NCBI RefSeq assembly: GCF_000381885.1
Contig: NZ_KB907213.1
Location: forward strand, 106,151 to 170,150
Direction: 5' to 3'
DNA: 64,000 bases
Origin: Actinomadura atramentaria DSM 43919
GTDB taxonomy: Bacteria > Actinomycetota > Actinomycetes > Streptosporangiales > Streptosporangiaceae
This document shows, piece by piece, positions 43,197 through 52,190 of this stretch (position 1 is the first letter of the stretch; each line of letters begins with the position of its first letter). Below the pieces are notes generated by a model. The model worked only from the letters and a program-made list of their open reading frames with translations. It had not been told where the DNA came from and ran no database searches. Position numbers and translations under genes: made by a program.

Positions 43197-44015
43197 ATGA
43201 GCGAAATCCTCGTCCTCGGCGGGACCGGCAAGGTCGGCCGCCGCATCGTCCAGCGCCTCCGGGCCGCGGGCCGGCCCGTGCGGGCCGCGTCGCGCGGCGG
43301 CGACGTCCCCTTCGACCTCGGCGACCCCGCGACGTGGCCGCGCGCCCTCGACGGCGTCGCCGCCGCCTACCTCGTGGAGCCCGACGCGAGCCCCGACATC
43401 GACCGCGCCGCGCGCGTCCCCGCGCTCGTGGAGCGGGCCGCCGCGGCGGGCGTCCGCCGGTTCGTCCTGCTGACGGCGGCGGACGTGGACGGCCGCGCCG
43501 ACCACCTGCACGCGGCCGCGCGGGACGCCCTGCGCGCGTCCGGCGCGGAGTGGACGCACCTGCGGCCCGACTGGTTCGCGCAGAACTTCAGCGAGTCGTT
43601 CCTGCTGGACGCCGTCCGCGCCGGGACGGTCGCGCTGCCCGCCGGCGACGGCCGCACCGCGTTCGTGGACGCCGACGACATCGCGGACGTCGCCGTCGCC
43701 GCGCTCACCGAGGACGGCCACGACGGGCGGACGTACACCCTGACCGGCCCGCGCTCGCTGAGCTTTGGCGAGGCCGCCGAACTGATCGGGAAGGCGGCCG
43801 GACGGCCGGTCCGGTATGTCCACGTCGAACCCGACGCCTACACCGCGCGGCAGATCGAGCACGGGGTTCCGCTCGCGGTCGCGCGCCTGTTCACCGACCT
43901 GTTCACGCATCTGCAAGATCATGTCGGCGACGGGGTGGAACGTGCCCTGGGCCGCCCGCCGCGCGCGTTCGAGGACTATGTGACGGCGACCGCCGCGACG
44001 GGCGTCTGGGACTGA
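43197..44015 (+). CDS. NmrA-like NAD(P)-binding reductase
   Basis: The 272-aa atypical SDR begins MSEILVLGGTGKVGRRIVQRL, the GGTGxxG loop of NmrA/HSCARG-type proteins, and has LRPDWFAQNF and YTLTGPRSLSFGEAAELIG in expected places. Members are NAD(P)H sensors or quinone reductases. Its divergent AraC partner suggests induced expression. Confidence 0.9.
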   Translation: MSEILVLGGTGKVGRRIVQRLRAAGRPVRAASRGGDVPFDLGDPATWPRALDGVAAAYLVEPDASPDIDRAARVPALVERAAAAGVRRFVLLTAADVDGRADHLHAAARDALRASGAEWTHLRPDWFAQNFSESFLLDAVRAGTVALPAGDGRTAFVDADDIADVAVAALTEDGHDGRTYTLTGPRSLSFGEAAELIGKAAGRPVRYVHVEPDAYTARQIEHGVPLAVARLFTDLFTHLQDHVGDGVERALGRPPRAFEDYVTATAATGVWD

Positions 44016-44041
44016 CCGCCGCAACTGGGTAGAAGTCGGGT

Positions 44042-44623
44042 GTGGGCCTGAACGCACGCACCGTCGCGCTCGTGGCCGGGGCCGACACCGGCCCCGGCCG
44101 CCAGGTCGCGCGGAGCCTGGCCGAGCGCGGCGCGCACGTGCTGCTCGGCGCGCCGGACGGCGGCCGCGCGGCGGCGCGTGCGCTCGACGGCCTGGACGTC
44201 CGCCCGCTGCTGCTCGACCCCGCCGACGCCGCCGCCGTCCGCGCCGCCGCCGACGCGCTGGCCGCCGCCTACGGACGGCTCGACGCGCTCGTCAACGCGG
44301 GCTTCGCCGACCTCCCGCCGGAAGTCCGCGTGATCAGCGTGTTCCGGGTGACGCGCGCGATGCTGCCGCTGCTGCTGCGGTCCCGCGCGGGCCGCGTCGT
44401 GAACCCGGCGGCGGTCGCGCCGGACGGTCCGCCGACGCCGGTCGGCGCGGCGCTGGACGCGCTGACGCTGCACTGCGCGAACGCGCTGCGCGGCACGAAC
44501 GTCAAGGTCAACGCGGTCGCGGCGGGCGGCGCGCCGGTCGCGGTCCGGCTGGCGACCCTCGCCCCGGACGGCCCGACCGGTGAGGCCCACGGCCCGGACG
44601 GCACCGTCCCCTGGCCACCCTGA
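44042..44623 (+). CDS. Degenerate SDR-like protein lacking catalytic residues
   Basis: The 193-aa protein has a Rossmann start (TVALVAGADTGPGRQVARSLAERGAHVLLG) and the usual strand order, but the place of the catalytic YxxxK reads PTPVGAALDAL, so Tyr and Lys are absent. The NNAG motif is VNAGFAD. It may bind a nucleotide without turnover, or be drifting. It starts at a GTG 26 nt after the NmrA-like gene and is probably co-transcribed. Confidence 0.72.
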   Translation: MGLNARTVALVAGADTGPGRQVARSLAERGAHVLLGAPDGGRAAARALDGLDVRPLLLDPADAAAVRAAADALAAAYGRLDALVNAGFADLPPEVRVISVFRVTRAMLPLLLRSRAGRVVNPAAVAPDGPPTPVGAALDALTLHCANALRGTNVKVNAVAAGGAPVAVRLATLAPDGPTGEAHGPDGTVPWPP

Positions 44624-44626
44624 CCC

Positions 44627-44761
44627 GCCCGGCGAGCCGGAACGGGTAGTCGTGCGCAGCCGGACCGCGCTCCTGCCCGGCGAGCCGGAACAGGCGGTCG
44701 CGCCGCCGGGTCGCGCCGCGCGGTAGGCGGCTTCTGCCCGGCGAGCCGGAACGGCCGGTCG
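44627..44761. repeat. Three dispersed copies of a ~24-bp intergenic repeat
   Basis: GCCCGGCGAGCCGGAAC followed by a G-rich variable base group and GGTCG/AGTCG occurs at 44627, 44675 and 44736, with spacings of 48 and 61 bp. GCCCGGC and GCCGG pair weakly. The copies fill the gap between the degenerate SDR gene and the YiaA gene. Confidence 0.75.
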
Positions 44762-44809
44762 CGCGACGACGGCCGGGCGCTCCGGCGGCGGGTCCGCCGC
44801 GCGGCCCCC

Positions 44810-45106
44810 TCAGAGCTTCGGGTTGGCGAACAGGTCCTGCTCGGCGAGCAGCTTGTCGAGCCGCGCCTGGTCGACGCGGCCGACCAGGCTCTGGTTCTCC
44901 TGCCGGTCGCGCACGCACTTGGCGAGCGTGAACGTGGACGTGATGACGTACAGCAGGCCCAGCGCGAGGAACGCGCGGACCCACCCTTCGACGGGGAGGT
45001 ACACGATCCCGACGGTGACGGCCGCGGCCGACACCAGGAACGAGATCGCGGCCTGCACCAGGAAGATCGTCGTGCTGGCGGACTTGACCGGGGGGTTCGT
45101 CGTCAT
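44810..45106 (-). CDS. YiaA/YiaB family small membrane protein
   Basis: The 98-aa protein has two membrane helices (TIFLVQAAISFLVSAAAVTVGIVYL and WVRAFLALGLLYVITSTFTLAK) joined by a short loop, the YiaA/YiaB plan, then a charged tail (DRQENQSLVGRVDQARLDKLLAEQ). The ATG at 45106 gives the standard N-terminus. Function in the family is unknown. Confidence 0.87.
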   Translation of the reverse strand: MTTNPPVKSASTTIFLVQAAISFLVSAAAVTVGIVYLPVEGWVRAFLALGLLYVITSTFTLAKCVRDRQENQSLVGRVDQARLDKLLAEQDLFANPKL

Positions 45107-45177
45107 GCCCCGAGTGTGCGCCGCCCCGACCCGCGCGTCGTGAGTACGGAAGCTCAAATCCGCCCGGCGCGTTCTGC

Positions 45178-46818
45178 TCAGGAGCGCTCGGTGACCGTCC
45201 CCGCCTCGACGTGCAGCCGCCGCGTCGTGCGGACGGCGTCGAGCATCCGGCGGTCGTGCGTGACGAGCAGGAGCGTGCCGGTGTAGGAGTCCAGCGCCGA
45301 CTCCAGTTGCTCGATCGCGGGCAGATCAAGGTGGTTCGTCGGCTCGTCCAGGACCAGCAGGTTCACGCCGCGCCCCTGGAGCAGCGCCAGCGCGGCGCGC
45401 GTCCGCTCGCCCGGCGACAGGGTCTCGGCCGGGCGCAGCACGTGGTCGGCCCGGAGGCCGAACTTGGCGAGGAGCGTCCGGACGTCGGCGGGATCGGTGT
45501 CGGGGACGGCCGCGCGGAACGCGTCCAGCAGCGTCTCCGGCCCGTGGAACGCCGCCCGCGCCTGGTCGATCTCGCCGACGACGACGCCCGAGCCGAGCGC
45601 GGCGTCGCCCGCGTCGAGCGGGACGCGGCCGAGCAGCGCGGCGAGCAGCGTCGACTTCCCCGACCCGTTCGCGCCGGTGATCGCGACGCGGTCCGCCCAG
45701 TCGATCTGCAGCGTCGCCGGGCCGAGCGCGAACGACCCGCGCCGCACCACGGCCTCCCGCAGCACCGCCACGACCGCGCCCGAGCGCGGCGCGGCGGCGA
45801 TCTCCATCCGCAGCTCCCACTCCTTGCGGGGCTCCGCGACGGCCTCAAGCCGCTCGATCGCCCGCTCGGACTGCCGCACCTTCGACGCCTGCTTCTCCGT
45901 CGCCTCCGCGCGGAACTTCCGGCCGGCCTTGTCGTTGTCGGTGGACTTGCGGCGCGCGTTGCGGACGCCCTTGTCCATCCAGTTGCGCTGCGTCCGGGCG
46001 CGGGCCTCCAGCGCGGCCTTCCGGTCGGCGTACTCCTCGTAGTCCTCGCGCGCGTGGCGGCGCGCGACCTCGCGTTCCTCCAGGTACGCGTCGTAGCCGC
46101 CGCCGAACAGGTTGATCTGCCGCTGCGCGAGGTCCAGTTCGAGGACCTTGGTGACGGTCCGCGCCAGGAACTCGCGGTCGTGGCTGACGACGACGGTGCC
46201 CGCGCGCAGGCCCGTCACGAACTTCTCCAGCCGGTCGAGGCCGTCGAGGTCGAGGTCGTTGGTGGGCTCGTCCAGCAGGAACACGTCGTAGCGGGACAGC
46301 AGCAGGGACGCGAGTCCGGCGCGGGCGGCCTGCCCGCCCGACAGCGCGGTCATCGGGGTGTCGAGGTCGACGGCGAGGCCGAGGGAGTCCGCGACCTCCT
46401 CGGCGCGGTCGTCCAGGTCCGCGCCGCCGAGCGCGAGCCAGCGCTCCAGGCTGTCGCTGTAGGCGTCGTCGGCGCCGGGGACGCCGTCCGCGAGGCCCTG
46501 CGCGGCGTCGTCCATCGCGCGCTGCGCCGCCGCGACACCGGTGCGGCGGGCCAAAAACGCGCGGACGGGCTCGCCCGGCCGCCGCTGCGGCTCCTGCGGC
46601 AGGTGCCCGACGACCGCGCCCGGCGGCGACAGCGCGACCTCGCCCTCCTCGGGCCGGACGAGCCCGGCGAGGATTTTCAGCAGCGTGGACTTCCCGGCCC
46701 CGTTGGCCCCGACGAGCCCGATGACGTCGCCGGGCGCGACGACGAGGTCGAGCCCGGCGAACAGCGCGCGGTCGCCGTGGCCGGCGGCGAGCTTCTTGAC
46801 GACGAGAGTGGCGGACAT
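45178..46818 (-). CDS. ABC-F family ATPase
   Basis: The 546-aa protein has two ABC domains on one chain and no membrane part: Walker A GANGAGKST and GANGSGKST, signature LSGGQAAR and LSPGERTR, Walker B FLLDEPTNDLD and LVLDEPTNHLD, with a ~60-residue basic linker between them (ARTQRNWMDKGVRNARRKSTDNDK). ABC-F proteins act on the ribosome, some giving resistance to ribosome-targeting antibiotics, others acting as translation factors. The linker length alone does not tell which. Confidence 0.93.
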   Translation of the reverse strand: MSATLVVKKLAAGHGDRALFAGLDLVVAPGDVIGLVGANGAGKSTLLKILAGLVRPEEGEVALSPPGAVVGHLPQEPQRRPGEPVRAFLARRTGVAAAQRAMDDAAQGLADGVPGADDAYSDSLERWLALGGADLDDRAEEVADSLGLAVDLDTPMTALSGGQAARAGLASLLLSRYDVFLLDEPTNDLDLDGLDRLEKFVTGLRAGTVVVSHDREFLARTVTKVLELDLAQRQINLFGGGYDAYLEEREVARRHAREDYEEYADRKAALEARARTQRNWMDKGVRNARRKSTDNDKAGRKFRAEATEKQASKVRQSERAIERLEAVAEPRKEWELRMEIAAAPRSGAVVAVLREAVVRRGSFALGPATLQIDWADRVAITGANGSGKSTLLAALLGRVPLDAGDAALGSGVVVGEIDQARAAFHGPETLLDAFRAAVPDTDPADVRTLLAKFGLRADHVLRPAETLSPGERTRAALALLQGRGVNLLVLDEPTNHLDLPAIEQLESALDSYTGTLLLVTHDRRMLDAVRTTRRLHVEAGTVTERS

Positions 46819-46831
46819 CAGACCGCCGATG

Positions 46832-47731
46832 CTAGCCGCCGTACGCCGCCCACCGTCCCAGCGCGAGCCCGCCGCCCGCCCGCCGGACCTCCACCGCGCC
46901 CGCCCCGGCGAAATGCGCGGGCACGACGAGTTCCCGTTCGTCGGCGGCCCGCTCCAGCACGCGGCGACGGCTTTCCGCCGCCCGCTTCGGGTCCTCGCAG
47001 AGACAACTGCTGCACTCCGGCGCAAGTAGCTGGACGGGGTTGTGGACGACGTCCCCGACGAACACCGCCCGGTCGCCGCCGGACGCGAGGCGCAGCACGG
47101 CCGAGCCGGGCGTGTGGCCGGGCGCCGCCTCCAATGTCAAGTGCTCGTCGATCCTGTGGAAACCGTCCCAGACGACGGCCTGCCCGGCGCGGTGGACGGG
47201 CGCGACGCTGTCCTCGTACATGAGGCGGTCGTCCGCCCGCGCGCCGCCCGCGTAGCCGTTCGCGGGGCCGAAGTGGGCGTCGTCGGCGGCCGGGACGAAG
47301 TACCGCGCGTTGGGGAACATCGGGGCCCACTCGCCGTTCTCGTCGCGGGTGTTCCAGCCGACGTGGTCCGCGTGGAGGTGGGTGTTGACGACCGTGTCCA
47401 CGTCCTCCGGCCGAATTCCCGCCGCGTCGAGCAGGCCGGGGAAATCGCCCTGCCAGTTGTGGAACATCGGTCGGCTCGGCCGCTCCCGCCCGTTCCCCAC
47501 GCCCGGATCTACGACGACCGTGCGGCCCGCGCTGCGCAGTACCCAGGTCTGGAGCGCCACGACGGCCATACCGGTGCCGGGTTCGAGGTGGTCGGGTTCT
47601 AGTCCGGCGGTTTTCCACAGGTCCTCGGGAACGTCCGGGGCGAGCGTGCGGGCGGCGAGGAAACCGCCGTGCCATTCGGTGAGCCGGATGATCTCGACGT
47701 CACCCAGGGTCATGCGCTTCACATTGGTCAT
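46832..47731 (-). CDS. MBL-fold metallo-hydrolase
   Basis: The 299-aa protein has the metal motif NTHLHADHVGWN near residue 115, the later His in AAPGHTPGSAVL, Asp in FVGDVVHNP, and His in VVPAHFAGAG. This is the layout of the lactonase/arylsulfatase-like group of metallo-beta-lactamase-fold enzymes. Substrate unknown. It is divergent from the AraC gene at 47819 (87-bp gap), so that regulator probably controls it. Confidence 0.92.
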   Translation of the reverse strand: MTNVKRMTLGDVEIIRLTEWHGGFLAARTLAPDVPEDLWKTAGLEPDHLEPGTGMAVVALQTWVLRSAGRTVVVDPGVGNGRERPSRPMFHNWQGDFPGLLDAAGIRPEDVDTVVNTHLHADHVGWNTRDENGEWAPMFPNARYFVPAADDAHFGPANGYAGGARADDRLMYEDSVAPVHRAGQAVVWDGFHRIDEHLTLEAAPGHTPGSAVLRLASGGDRAVFVGDVVHNPVQLLAPECSSCLCEDPKRAAESRRRVLERAADERELVVPAHFAGAGAVEVRRAGGGLALGRWAAYGG

Positions 47732-47818
47732 GGATTCGACGCTAGAGGCGGTGGGGTGAGCGCTTCGATGCTTCCTTCGCGCGTCTGAATACGCGTGGCG
47801 CTCACTATCCTCGGCCGC

Positions 47819-48913
47819 ATGGATGTCGTCAGCGACGCGATCTCGGCCGTGCGCCTCGGGCGGCCCTCCTGCGACCGCGTCCGCGCGGGCGGCTCCTGGG
47901 CCGTGCGGCTCGCGCCGTACGACGGCATCGGGTTCCACATCGTCCTCGCGGGCCGCTGCTGGCTGCTGCCAGACGGCGGCGCGCCCGTGAGTGCCGCGCC
48001 CGGGGCCGTCCTGCTGCTCCCGCGCGGCACCGGCCACGTGATCGCCGACGCCCCGCTCGACGCGGCCGCCGCCGCACGGGCCGTGCCGTTCGAGCGCCGG
48101 ACCGTTCCGTCCGCGCCGCCCGACACCGCCGCGCGGGCGGTGGCGTTCGAGCGCCAGGCCGTTCCGCCCGCGCACCCCGAGACCGCCGCGCGGGCCGTGC
48201 CGTTCGAACGCCGGCCCGTTCCGCCCGCCCCGTCCGAGACGGCCGCGCGGGCCGTGCCGTTCGAACGCCGGTCCGTCCCGCCCGCGCCGCCCGAGACCGA
48301 GTTGCTGTGCGGCAAGTACCGGCTCGACCGGGCGCTGGCGCACCCGCTGCTCGCGGAGCTGCCCGACGTCGTCCACCTGCCGCGCCGGACCGGCGGCCGC
48401 CCGGAGCTGTGCGCGGCGATCGACCTCATCGGCGGCGAGCTGGCCGGGGGCGCGCCCGGCGCGTCCGTCGCGCTCCCGCACCTGCTCGACCTGCTGCTCA
48501 TCTACATGATCCGCGCGTGGCTCGCGGAGGACGCGGCCGGGACCTGGCCCGCCGCGCTCGGCGACCCGGTGACGGCCGCCGCGCTCCGCGCCCTGCACGC
48601 CGACCCGGCCGCCCCGTGGACCGCCGACGCGCTCGCCGCCGCGGCGGGCGTCTCCCGCGCGACGCTGGCGCGGCGCTTCACCGCGCTCGTCGGCCGCCCG
48701 CCGATGGCCTACCTGACGTGGTGGCGGCTCACCCTCGCCGCCGCGCTGCTCCGCGACACCACCGAGACGCTCGCCGCGGTCGCCCACCGGGTCGGCTACG
48801 CGACGCCCTACGCGCTCTCGCACGCGTTCGTCCGGCAGTTCCGGACGACGCCGGGACGCTATCGGGATGCCGGTTCGTCCGCCTTGATGGTGACCGGTAC
48901 CGGTAGGGAGTAA
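47819..48913 (+). CDS. AraC-family regulator with four 19-aa tandem repeats
   Basis: The 364-aa protein begins like its paralogue at 42172 (MDVVSDAISAVRLGRPSCDRV...), with a cupin-like N-terminal domain and a C-terminal double HTH (WTADALAAAAGVSRATLARRF, TLAAVAHRVGYATPYALSHAFVRQF). Between ligand-domain strands, residues ~85-160, lie four 19-aa units (AARAV.FER..VP.A..(E/D)T). The paralogue lacks this insert, so it arose in this gene. The N-terminus is set to the ATG matching the paralogue; a GTG at 47795 is possible. Confidence 0.9.
   Translation: MDVVSDAISAVRLGRPSCDRVRAGGSWAVRLAPYDGIGFHIVLAGRCWLLPDGGAPVSAAPGAVLLLPRGTGHVIADAPLDAAAAARAVPFERRTVPSAPPDTAARAVAFERQAVPPAHPETAARAVPFERRPVPPAPSETAARAVPFERRSVPPAPPETELLCGKYRLDRALAHPLLAELPDVVHLPRRTGGRPELCAAIDLIGGELAGGAPGASVALPHLLDLLLIYMIRAWLAEDAAGTWPAALGDPVTAAALRALHADPAAPWTADALAAAAGVSRATLARRFTALVGRPPMAYLTWWRLTLAAALLRDTTETLAAVAHRVGYATPYALSHAFVRQFRTTPGRYRDAGSSALMVTGTGRE
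48071..48298. repeat. Tandem 57-bp repeat, four copies, inside araC gene
   Basis: Four units at 48071, 48128, 48185 and 48242, each exactly 57 bp and in frame, differing by a few bases. The third and fourth copies are the closest pair. They encode an Arg/Pro-rich 19-aa unit. Confidence 0.95.
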
Positions 48914-48998
48914 TGATCTCACTCTGTGGTGATAGGTACTGGCTTTCCGTGAACGCACACTTACCGCTGTCACCCCGTAACCCACAGATGGGACGTAC

Positions 48999-49859
48999 AT
49001 GGCAATCTCGGGTGTTCGGTGGTATCGAGCCTGCGCCGTCCTCCTGGCGGCGGTCCTGGCGTTCGCGTGGACGGAGCCCGCCTGGGCCTATCCCGTCCTG
49101 TCGGCGTCGCTCTCGCGGTCGGAGGTCCTGCCGGGCGACACGTTCAAGATCACGGTGACCGGGACGGCGGACGGCGCCTACACCGACGCGCGCATCGGCT
49201 TCTACAAGACCGGAAGCGGCGGGCTCGACCAGATCACGTCCGTCGCCGACTGCTCCAGCACCTGCACCGAACTGCCCGGTCTCGGGTACTTCGCCGCGCT
49301 CGGAAACCTCGCGCCCGGTGCCCCCATCAGCGCCTCGATCACGCTGCGGGTCGATCCGGGGACGCCGCCGCAGGACTTCCTCGTCCGCTACCAGTTCCTC
49401 ACCAACGGACAGGGGAACTACGCCACGCAGCAAGGTCCGTCCCTGACGATCAAGGCCCCGCCCCCGCCGCCCGCCGACATCGACGTCGACCTGGCCGCCG
49501 CGCCCCGGCTCGGCATCCTCGTGCCGAACCTGCACTACACGCTGACCGCGCGCAACACCGGCCCCGGCGACGCGACGTCCGCGACCCTGACCGCGGCCCT
49601 GCCGCCGGGCGCGGTCGCGACCGGCCTGTCGTCCGGCTGCACGACGGGCGGGGGCACCGTCACCTGCGCGTACGGCCCGATCGCGCACGGCGCGGCCGTC
49701 GACAGGACGTTCCGCGTCCCGCTGTCGCTGCTGTCGCTCGGCCGCGTGACGGTCACCGCCGCCCGCACCGCGAGCGCGCCCACCGATCCGAACGCCGCGA
49801 ACGACACCGCCTCGGCATCCTGCACGGTGATCTCGATCGTCCTGGCCAACTGCCCCTGA
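48999..49859 (+). CDS. Secreted DUF11-type repeat protein
   Basis: The 286-aa protein has a signal peptide (cleavage near AWA-YPV, residue 30), an immunoglobulin-like first domain (SRSEVLPGDTFKITVTGTADG), a Pro-rich hinge (KAPPPPPADIDVDL), and a DUF11/CARDB-like domain (NLHYTLTARNTGPGDATSATLTAALP...VTVTAARTASAPTDPNAANDTAS). Probably extracellular, with no enzymatic signature. There is no cell-wall sorting signal, and the protein ends shortly after the domain. Confidence 0.82.
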   Translation: MAISGVRWYRACAVLLAAVLAFAWTEPAWAYPVLSASLSRSEVLPGDTFKITVTGTADGAYTDARIGFYKTGSGGLDQITSVADCSSTCTELPGLGYFAALGNLAPGAPISASITLRVDPGTPPQDFLVRYQFLTNGQGNYATQQGPSLTIKAPPPPPADIDVDLAAAPRLGILVPNLHYTLTARNTGPGDATSATLTAALPPGAVATGLSSGCTTGGGTVTCAYGPIAHGAAVDRTFRVPLSLLSLGRVTVTAARTASAPTDPNAANDTASASCTVISIVLANCP

Positions 49860-50058
49860 TCCGCCGGGCGGTGGGTCGGCCGCCCGGCCCACCGCCGCCC
49901 GGCGCCGCGCGTCGGGATCGACGCGGCGGCCGCTTCGTGCTCGGCGCGCGAGGCGGCCGCCGGTGTTCGCTTCGACGGCCGGTGATCACCTGGTAGCGGC
50001 CGCCGTCTGCGGTCCTACCGCCGGGGCCGGAGCCACCGCGCGTTATTTCCCGCGACGG

Positions 50059-50102
50059 CACCGGCCCGGGTGCCGCCTCTCGACGGGGTACCCGGGCCGG
50101 TG
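50059..50102. terminator. Terminator of the E1/E2 operon
   Basis: CACCGGCCCGGGT and ACCCGGGCCGGTG pair as a 13-bp stem around an 18-nt loop just after the E2 stop codon. The remaining gap 49860-50058 has no gene I can support. Confidence 0.7.
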
Positions 50103-50108
50103 TGCTGA

Positions 50109-52190
50109 TCAGGAGTGGGCGAGAAGGGTGAGCGGGTCCGCGAGCATCGCGCCGACGTCGCGGAGGACGGCCGAGCCCTCCGCGCCGTCCAGGGCCCGGT
50201 GGTCGAAGGACAGCGCGAGCGTCGTGACCTTGCGGATCGCCAGCTCGCCCTCGTGGACCCATGGCAGGTCGCGGATCTGGCCGAACGCCAGGATCGCGGC
50301 CTCGCCCGGCGTGAGGATCGGCGTTCCCGCGTCCACGCCGAACACGCCCACGTTGGTGATCGTGATCGTGCCGCCGGTCAGGTCGGCGGGCGAGCACTTC
50401 CCGGCGCGGGCCCGCGCGGTGAGGTCCCCGAGCGCGCGGGCCAGGCCGACGAGCGACAGCGCCTGCGCGTCCTTGATGTTCGGGACGATCAGGCCCCGGT
50501 CCGTGGCGGCCGCTATCCCCAGGTTCACCGACGAGTGGACGGCGATGTGGTCGCCCGCGTAGGACGCGTTCGCGTGCGGGTGGCGGCGCACCGCCGCGAC
50601 GAGCGCCTTCGCGACGAGCAGCAGCGGCGAGACCTTCACGTCGGCGAAATCGGGCAGGGCGCGCAGCCGCGCGACCGTGTCCATCGTCTCGGTGACGTCC
50701 ACCTGGAGGAACTCGGTCACGTGCGGCGCGGTGAACGCGGACTCCACCATCGCCGCCGCCATCGCCCGCCGGACGCCGCGCACCGGCACCCGCTCCCCGC
50801 CCCCCGCGGACTCCTCCGCGGTCCGCGCGGGCGCGGCGGCGGCCTCCGGTGCAGCCACCTCAGCCGCAACCGCCCCGGCAACACCCGCACCCCCGCCCGC
50901 GACGGCCGCCTCACGCCCGCCCGCCGACGCGGCCGACCCGTGCCCGCCCGCTGCCGTGGCCGCCTCGCGCTCACCCGCCACGCCCGCTCCACGCACGCCC
51001 GCCGCAGCAGCGGCAGAACCGCCTGCACCCGGCATGGCGGCGCCCGCTCCGTGCGCACCCGTCTCAGCGGCGGAACCGCGCGTAGCCGGTGTCGACTCGT
51101 GCGCGCTCGCTGTCGACGTGGCTGCGCCGGGCGGCGCCGACGCGGCCGGACCGTGCGTGCTCGCGGTGCTCGGCTCAGCCGCGCCCGCCGTCGTGGCCGA
51201 ACCGGGCGCGGTGCCGGGCGGGCCGGGGGCCGCCGTCGGCGCGGTGGGCGACGCGCCCGGGAGCGCTCCGGCGGCGGTGCGGATGTCGTCGCGGGTGATC
51301 GAGCCGTTCGGGCCCGTGCCGCGCAGCGCGGTCAGGTCCACGCCGAGGTCGCGGGCCATCTTCCGGACGGGCGGCGTCGCGAGCGCCGCCCGCGCCGACG
51401 CGCCGTCCACAGCCTGTGGACGGGGTTGCGCCGGAACGTGCCCCGCCTTGCGCGGGCGGCGCTTCGTCGCGCCCGGCTTCACGCCGTACCCGACGAGCAC
51501 CGGCTGCCGCTTGGGCCCGTCCGGCGGCGCGCCGGGGACCAGGTCCTCCTTCAGCGACTCCGGCTGCGCGGGCTGCTCCTCCGCCGGACCCGGCGCGGCG
51601 AGGTCGGCGGGCATCCGCTCGGCCGGCGTCGGCTCAGGCGGCGCGGCGTCCACCGACCCGCCCGCCGCAGCCCCCACCGGCCCGCCCGCCGCGACGTCCA
51701 GCGACCCGCCCGCCGCCGCAGCCGCCGCTGTGTCGCCCGTGGCGATGTCCGGCGCGCTGTCCGCGTCGCCCGACGCCGCAGTGCCCGCCGACGCCGCAGC
51801 CCTCGCCGCCGCGCCGCCCGAAGCGCCGTCCGGCGCGCTGTCCGCGTCGCCCGCCGCCGCGTCGCCCGACGCCGACGCAGCTCCCGTCGTGCTGTCCGGC
51901 GTGCCAGGCGCCGTGGCCGACGCCGCGCTCGACGAGGACTCGTCCACCACCGCGATGATCGGCGACCCCACGTCCACGACCGTGCCCTCGTCCGCGAGCA
52001 GTTCGTCCACCACCCCGTCGAACGGGCACGGCAGCTCCACGATCGCCTTCGCCGTCTCGATCTCCACGATCGTCTGGTTGACCTCGACCCGGTCCCCGGG
52101 CCCGACGTGCCACTTGACGATCTCCGCCTCGGTCAGCCCCTCGCCGACGTCGGGCAGGCGGAACAACTGCGGTGCGCTCACGTCCGTCAC
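50109..52190 (-). CDS. 2-Oxoacid dehydrogenase E2 (dihydrolipoamide acyltransferase)
   Basis: The 693-aa protein has a lipoyl domain at residues 1-80 (lipoyl Lys48 in VEIETAKAIVELP), a peripheral-subunit-binding domain in the middle (TPPVRKMARDLGVDLTALRGTGPNGSITRDDI), and a catalytic domain at the end with DHRALDG. It transfers an acyl group from E1 to CoA. Two very long Ala/Pro/Gly-rich linkers of ~120 and ~130 residues join the parts, much longer than usual. The GTG at 52190 overlaps the stop of the E1 beta gene. Substrate class (branched-chain or pyruvate) is undecided. Confidence 0.9.
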   Translation of the reverse strand: MTDVSAPQLFRLPDVGEGLTEAEIVKWHVGPGDRVEVNQTIVEIETAKAIVELPCPFDGVVDELLADEGTVVDVGSPIIAVVDESSSSAASATAPGTPDSTTGAASASGDAAAGDADSAPDGASGGAAARAAASAGTAASGDADSAPDIATGDTAAAAAAGGSLDVAAGGPVGAAAGGSVDAAPPEPTPAERMPADLAAPGPAEEQPAQPESLKEDLVPGAPPDGPKRQPVLVGYGVKPGATKRRPRKAGHVPAQPRPQAVDGASARAALATPPVRKMARDLGVDLTALRGTGPNGSITRDDIRTAAGALPGASPTAPTAAPGPPGTAPGSATTAGAAEPSTASTHGPAASAPPGAATSTASAHESTPATRGSAAETGAHGAGAAMPGAGGSAAAAAGVRGAGVAGEREAATAAGGHGSAASAGGREAAVAGGGAGVAGAVAAEVAAPEAAAAPARTAEESAGGGERVPVRGVRRAMAAAMVESAFTAPHVTEFLQVDVTETMDTVARLRALPDFADVKVSPLLLVAKALVAAVRRHPHANASYAGDHIAVHSSVNLGIAAATDRGLIVPNIKDAQALSLVGLARALGDLTARARAGKCSPADLTGGTITITNVGVFGVDAGTPILTPGEAAILAFGQIRDLPWVHEGELAIRKVTTLALSFDHRALDGAEGSAVLRDVGAMLADPLTLLAHS

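Noticed and set aside
44627..44761. CRISPR-like array
   Set aside because: Only three short copies with unequal spacing (48 and 61 bp) and no defined hairpin repeat of constant length.
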